From: Phoronis australis
Taxonomy: Eukaryota; Phoronida; Phoronidae
Length of the DNA: 64,000 nucleotides
NCBI GenBank assembly: GCA_002633005.1
Contig: NMRA01000098.1
Coordinates: 619,435 to 683,434 of the forward strand
Direction: 5' to 3'
Below, one piece after another: positions 58,715 through 64,000 of this stretch. Under the pieces are notes generated by a model, which was given only the letters and a program-made list of their open reading frames with translations, ran no database searches and had not been told where the DNA came from. Within the stretch, counting starts at the first letter, position 1. Every line of letters starts with the position of its first letter. The position numbers and the translations under genes are program-made.

Positions 58715-58825
58715 CGCCATTTTGAGAAATTTAGGTGAAATCACGCCTGTTGACGAACAGCAAGTCCAAGGGACACAAATCTTACAAATTTCACTTGATA
58801 TCTTCACATGCTATTTTGCAAGTGT
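58715..58825 (+). repeat. Inverted partner of 56335-56450
   Basis: GCCATTTTGAGAAATTT, CCTGTTGACGAACAGCAAG, TCCAAGGGACACAAATC on the plus strand. Confidence 0.55.
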
Positions 58826-58877
58826 CACGCGCCAGGTCACGCGCTTCGATCAGTCTCGCGCTAGCCTTTGCCTCATA

Positions 58878-60636
58878 GACCCTATTCACGCGGCGGCCAT
58901 TAAGATCCAAAGCGGGGCTCACTGCGATAAACAAAGCGAAAGTAGACATTGCGTGAGTTAAATAGCCGGTCTTTCGAGTCCAACCTGGATATCAAATTTT
59001 AACGATGTGTCGACAATTAACTACAGAGACGTAGAAAATTACATTAGAGAACAAGTTAACGCGCCAAAGAGTTGTCTGACGAAAGGGTTTATTTTTTTTC
59101 GGAAAACTAGGTTCGAAACATGAAAAGTAAATATGACAAAAATTGCGGCGATCGTAGTGTTACGGATTAGGTATTATGCTGAATGCAGAGTTACGTTTTT
59201 TCTTGTAAATTGTTGATCAAAATACTTCCGACGCGGGCCAGGTCATCTGCTCGTATTGTTGACGAGTTGAAGACATATTCGACAGTGGTGTCTGTCATGT
59301 GCAGTCACATCTGGTTTAATTTGTTGATCAAGAACATTAACATCAAGCATAGCCTGATCCTATGCACTCACTGGGACTAACAGTTGATTTGTCATTGGTC
59401 TGAAAGAATAATTGATGTTATTAAATATATTTTTATTAAAATAAAAAACCAGGTTCATAATTGAAAATAAAAATTATTTGACCATCAATGCTTTCTTGGT
59501 TGTAATAATTCTTACGTCTATTTCATGTGTTAGATTTCAAATATCAATCTGGACCAAGTTGAATTTTAAAATTAAAATACCTGATTCGTTCGTCCAAAAC
59601 ATAACATCGTTTTAGAACTCAATTTCAGTTAACTGGACAATGCAATCATAGTTATCATGTTTCTGCAGAAGCCTCTTTCATCCGAGGGGAACGGTGCCAG
59701 TGCCTACCGAGAGGCGATTTTTTCGCCGAGTGAGGGCGGGAACAATCTACCTCCCGATCACCATCAATAGCACCCCCGCCCTATTGCAAGCTCTCATAGG
59801 CTCTGCCTCAATTTAAAGTAGCCTTTTGTGCTCTTAAAAATTGTCACCTGTGTGGTTACAGGTGATGTGAACTAGTGGAATTTTTATCAGTGCCTCGTGG
59901 GGGAAATTTCGCGTGATATTTCAATATGTTTGAGAGGGGAATAGGGCCGATATTGGGTCCCAAATTTGAGGGATTGAGGGCTAAGTCCTTTTTGGAAAGA
60001 AAAATTATAATGTTTCAACCCGTAGCAGGGGCGGATCCAGGTTTTTCAGTTAGAGGGGGCAGGGCACAGGAATAAGCAGCATTTCGGCAGATGCGCGCGC
60101 CCAGCCTAAACTCTGGGATGCAGGGGTCTTGAATTCTTGGGTTTGCGGACCTGTTGACCAAAAAAAAAAATGGTAAACGGGGTTCATTCAGCGCCTACAT
60201 GTATGCGTTGTTTATTCACTCCCCAAGACCCGCCCTGGTTGCGCACGTGTGCTAGTCAGCAATTCGCACCCGAACTCAAAAATGGGATCTGATACAATTT
60301 TAGTAGTCATGAAAACACAGCCTGGCTGGCCCATTCTCCGGTCGTTACTATGATGCGTAACAACTGACCGACAAACATGCGACAAAATATGATCTAACTT
60401 TTCGAAAACATTTATAAATTTTACACGGTCATATTTTCCTTCGTCGCGGCAACGACCCAACGCTTTCGAATTTCAACGTCTTTAGAGATTGTGAAGAAGA
60501 CAGTTGCGTGTCCGTATTTTTTCTAGCCGTTGGCGGAACAACACGGTCTGAAACACAGAACTATGCTGATAAGCTAACACAGCTATCGTAGCGAGCCTAG
60601 TTTTGGAATGCGCCTCCTGTCGGCGTGAATAGGGTC
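58878..60636. mobile_element. 1.76-kb DNA transposon with GACCCTATTCACGC ends
   Basis: A 14-base perfect terminal inverted repeat GACCCTATTCACGC at both ends, each flanked by TA (58876-58877, 60637-60638), a likely TA target duplication. No transposase recognised. A family B MITE lies inside. Confidence 0.65.
60026..60306. mobile_element. MITE family B, copy 3
   Basis: CAGGGGCGGATCCAGG and GCGCGCCCAGCCTAAA shared with 20921 and 23886. The right end is decayed and the boundary approximate. Confidence 0.65.
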
Positions 60637-60639
60637 TAT

Positions 60640-62260
60640 ACTCACCTGACTCAATAAAATAAATTGTGGTTATTTTTGCTAACTAATAAGAAAGGCATAT
60701 TTTACAGGCTACTTTGTAATTGGTGAAGATGTACCATTATACATGTTGACATACGCTGTTATAAATAGCTAATTTGTACAACTTCCAAGGTTTGTGCTAA
60801 AACGTAGAAGGACTATTCTGTGAATTGCCCATTCAGTTGACCCCACACTCTGCTGAAAAGCAGTTAATGATTAAAGAGGCCTAGAACACGATGAAAAGAC
60901 TAAAGTGGAATTATGAAAGCGGCTCTCCGTCACTGAAACAAAATTCAATCTTTTCACCAGTTATTTTTCAGGGTTTGTTCGTAAATTTTTAATTTCTTCT
61001 GATATCGGGGAATTTTCTTTTAGTTTCAAATTTAAAAAACGATCTGATTACTGCTCGCCACTCTCATGAGGCAAAGCATTGTCTCCTTATTTGACATGGC
61101 AAGAAATAGACATAGACATAGCACATTTTCCTTACACGGAAAATGTGACTTGTGACCTCAAGCGACTTCAACCAACTGACAGGGAGATTATAAATTCTGA
61201 GTTTTTCCTTGATGCGTATTTCAAAAATCGTGAAATTTGTGATTCTTTTCTTGAAATTTCCTCACAGGGTCACATGGGAAAGTGAATTAATCTTTACTAG
61301 ACGTTGTGAGATGGTACTTTCGTCAGGAATTGTTTAAATGACGTTTTTGACAAGCTATCGCTTACCTTGCCTCTTTAAATTGGTTTTTTTGTTTGAAAAT
61401 TCAACCGTTCTTCAAGCTGCGATTGTGTGCAACAATATGTTTTCGACCTTCCACCGGCGTTCGGCAGGTGCTTAAAATAGATATTAAATTAAAGCTAACG
61501 TTTCATGATAAAATATATCTTTCAATTCATAAACTGCATATAACAAAACTTTTTATCCCACCTTGCCTTCGACCCATGCAAGATAAGAAACGCCCAATTC
61601 TGTCACACATTTCCGTTATGAGTGCGCCCACCAGTTCCACTCGCAAGACTTGCATTTTTAACTAATTTGAAGTAACGAAAAGAAACGCATGTGCCTAATA
61701 TTCGTTTAAAGACTTGCGATAATGTTTTTGTCCTTCCACTTACGATGAAGAAACATCAGAAATGATGTGGCAATCGACTTTGGGATCCGCCGTTGTATTT
61801 CAGTTTTTATCCGAAGCGATCAGAGACCGGCGCATTTGCTGCCCGTTTGCGTTCTCAAGACCCCCATCCCGAAGTGGTTTATCATCAGTAGCTTCTGTGT
61901 TCGATGTTTCGTCACATTTGAGAGAAAAAAAATGCTAAAATTTCCTCATCGCTGTATTCCATGTCGGGACAAGCTTTGTGTGACCGAGTATAACATGCCT
62001 GTTTCACGGACATGTCGTCATCATAGCCCTGTATTCAGAATTGACTCTGCCGAAGTGGGATAAGATCATTAACTGAATGGCTTCCCTAACAGGGGACTTT
62101 TGGGGGCAGAGAAAATTTCTCACTGTACGTGCTTTGTTTATCAGGACACATCTTTTACACTCTGCCGAAAACTGTATGTAAAGAATGACTTTTATTCTGT
62201 CATTTCACATCAACAGCTCTACAGATGAACGCAGAAATTTTACTGTTTTCTTATATTTTT
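60640..62260. other. No recognisable gene
   Basis: Frames of 68, 90 and 98 codons on the plus strand (61079, 61393, 61767) have no motif I recognise. Confidence 0.5.
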
Positions 62261-63809
62261 GGCCCTTTCACTCCTACTGAAGAGAAGGTAGGCTAAGAAA
62301 AAGGGTAAAAGCACAAAATTTGCACTTTTAACTCCAAAACCACCACTTACCTACCAATGCACGACATAAGCCAACATTAAAGTCTGAAACCAAATGGCCA
62401 ACAAATTCCAAAAGTGTGGTCCAAAAGTACTGTCAACCAACTACTCAGCAATACACAAATGCAACAGGAGGCTGAAGAAGAGTGTAGCTACAGCCGACCG
62501 AGTACTTTTTCTCACATGTTCGCAAATGCAAACACACCACATTCACTAATCCTACATGCAACGCCTACCTAACTGACCCTAGGCCAGGTACACCCTAAAT
62601 ATTAATATTTTGGCACCCCAATCGTCCATGGCAGCAGCCTAACTGTTCAGTGTCACATTTTCAAATTGGCGCTCTCTAGAGTAAAGAGAGCACGAAAGTG
62701 ACAGTCGATTGATCCCGATTGACCACATGATGCAGAGGAATGAATTCCACTGTCCGCCCATCCCATCGTTGATATTTTCTCAAGTTTAATAGTCAGGATA
62801 TGCTAACTGTTCTTACTTTTATACTGTTTGTTTACCAGAGTTAAATGAAGCCAGTAAAACGAACTCAGTCTAGTCACCACAGTCGACCTTGTTATTCAAA
62901 CGTTGGCACAAGCCTGTGACTAGTCTGTTACTTTATGCAAGTGTCTGAAACGATTTTTGTATGTAAATCACATTGATGATTTTAACCATTTATTCCGATG
63001 TAAACCAGCCGGCGACGGCATGTCTTCGCCTTTCGCCAGTGCTGGTCTCGCTGCGCACCCGCCTACATTGACTGCAGCTCCGACACCGTCAAAATAATTT
63101 CTGTAACATTTTGTCAACAATTTTAATAAAAACTGTCCCTAGTTTGGTTTTGTTAAAGTTAAGGTCTGCTTTCGATTACTTTATCCCCGTTTGCAAGCTA
63201 GTAAAAGGCACTGCTCCAGTGGCACAGCTGGCGTTCTTAAGCCTCAGGGTTCCTAAATGAATTATACTTCCGGTTTCGCGGTTAGTTCGAAATGGCAGCG
63301 TGTTTTTCGGGACAAAATCGTGACACTGAACAGTTAGACTGCGGCCGCGGCCAGTTTGCACTCCGAAATGTTAAAATCTAAGGGTAGGCCAGGCTTGGGG
63401 GCATTTTTAGTTAGGTATTGTATGTAGGCCAAGTCAGAGAATTTGGTTTGTTTGTAGTTGTGAACATGCTGGGAATTAAAAAAGGCCACTTTCTTGGCTG
63501 TAACTGCACTCTTCTTCAAGATGGTGGCCCCCTGTTGTAGTTGTGCATTGCTGTGTAGCAACTGAGAAATTGGCCGCGATTTCAGGTAGCCCTCAAACAA
63601 GCCAGATTTGCAAAAAAAATACTAGTTGGTTGACAGTACTTTTGGACCACATTTTTGGAATCGGTAGGAAATTTGCTTTCGGAATCTAATATTGGCTTTA
63701 GTCTAGCATCAACAGGGAAGTGGTGGTTTTGGGGTGAAAAATGCCAATTTTGCATTTTTATCCTTATTTTTCTTAGTCTAGCTTGGTTTCCACTGGGTGT
63801 GAAAGGGTC
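62261..63809. mobile_element. Foldback transposon with inverted arms of 350 bp or more
   Basis: GGCCCTTTCACTCC at the left and its inverted form GTGTGAAAGGGTC at the right. Arms continue through CCAAAACCACCACTT, CCAAAAGTACTGTCAACCAAC and GAAGAAGAGTG, left to about 62600 and right from about 63360. The centre (62600-63360) carries no transposase. It contains an ACTTCCGGTTTCGCG stretch with a downstream ATG (63292), which looks promoter-like but opens only a short frame. Confidence 0.75.
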
Positions 63810-64000
63810 AGAAATACAAGAGAGAACAAAGTTTTTGTGCTCATCTGTAGGGCTTGTGATGTGAAATGGCTCAAACTATTTCTTTATTTGCATGCAGTTT
63901 TGGCACAGTGAAGAGTCCATTGACGAGTGTTCTTATAGGCAAATCCTTGTGAGAACTCTTCAGTGCCTCCTTAGTGGTGCGGTTACTTAAAATTTCTTTG

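Overview
This is a eukaryotic (animal) genomic window, AT-rich and intron-bearing, dominated by decayed transposable elements. Evidence for an animal: one spliced SLC22-type transporter with nine GT-AG exons, mariner and hAT transposase relics, tRNA-derived SINE-like repeats, and LINE and Penelope-like reverse transcriptases of the kinds common in marine invertebrates. Which invertebrate cannot be decided from the sequence; a marine deuterostome or cnidarian is my guess, not a demonstration. Single-N and 369-N gaps show it is a draft assembly.

Layout. 1-2990: R2/NeSL-like LINE whose reverse transcriptase is broken but whose endonuclease ORF is intact, preceded by a near-identical copy of part of itself. 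3000-8990: mostly unannotatable sequence with one strong RNA-type hairpin (5231-5292). 8990-12385: a second, L1/Tx1-like LINE split by a 1.7-kb inverted-repeat DNA transposon. 14338-15440: hAT-type transposase pseudogene that keeps an intron. 15468-24138: dispersed repeats, two MITE families with clear 5-bp target duplications, microsatellites, and a Penelope-like element with long inverted arms. 24574-26353: candidate two-exon secreted, acidic-pro, cysteine-rich peptide gene.

29507-45390, minus strand: the one confident host gene, a full-length 534-residue SLC22-family solute carrier. All splice phases agree and a polyadenylation signal lies 13 bases after the stop. Its introns hold a His/Thr-like CAC/CAT microsatellite, a MITE, a tRNA-like pseudogene, a tandem array whose units carry CTCF-like motifs, the assembly gap and a 400-bp palindrome. 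A mariner transposase relic lies about 300 bases upstream of its start codon.

46000-64000: no host gene recognised. A 3.2-kb transposon interrupts a dispersed repeat whose uninterrupted copy is at about 56.0-56.3 kb. A second Penelope-like element (50.7-53.8 kb) is interrupted by a MITE, and the reading frame closes when the MITE and one target duplication are removed. Then follow a duplicated ~1-kb repeat with tRNA-like promoters and a 122-bp palindrome, and two more inverted-repeat DNA transposons (58878-60636, 62261-63809).

The host genes do not form a pathway; the story is layered transposition around one transporter and one possible peptide gene.
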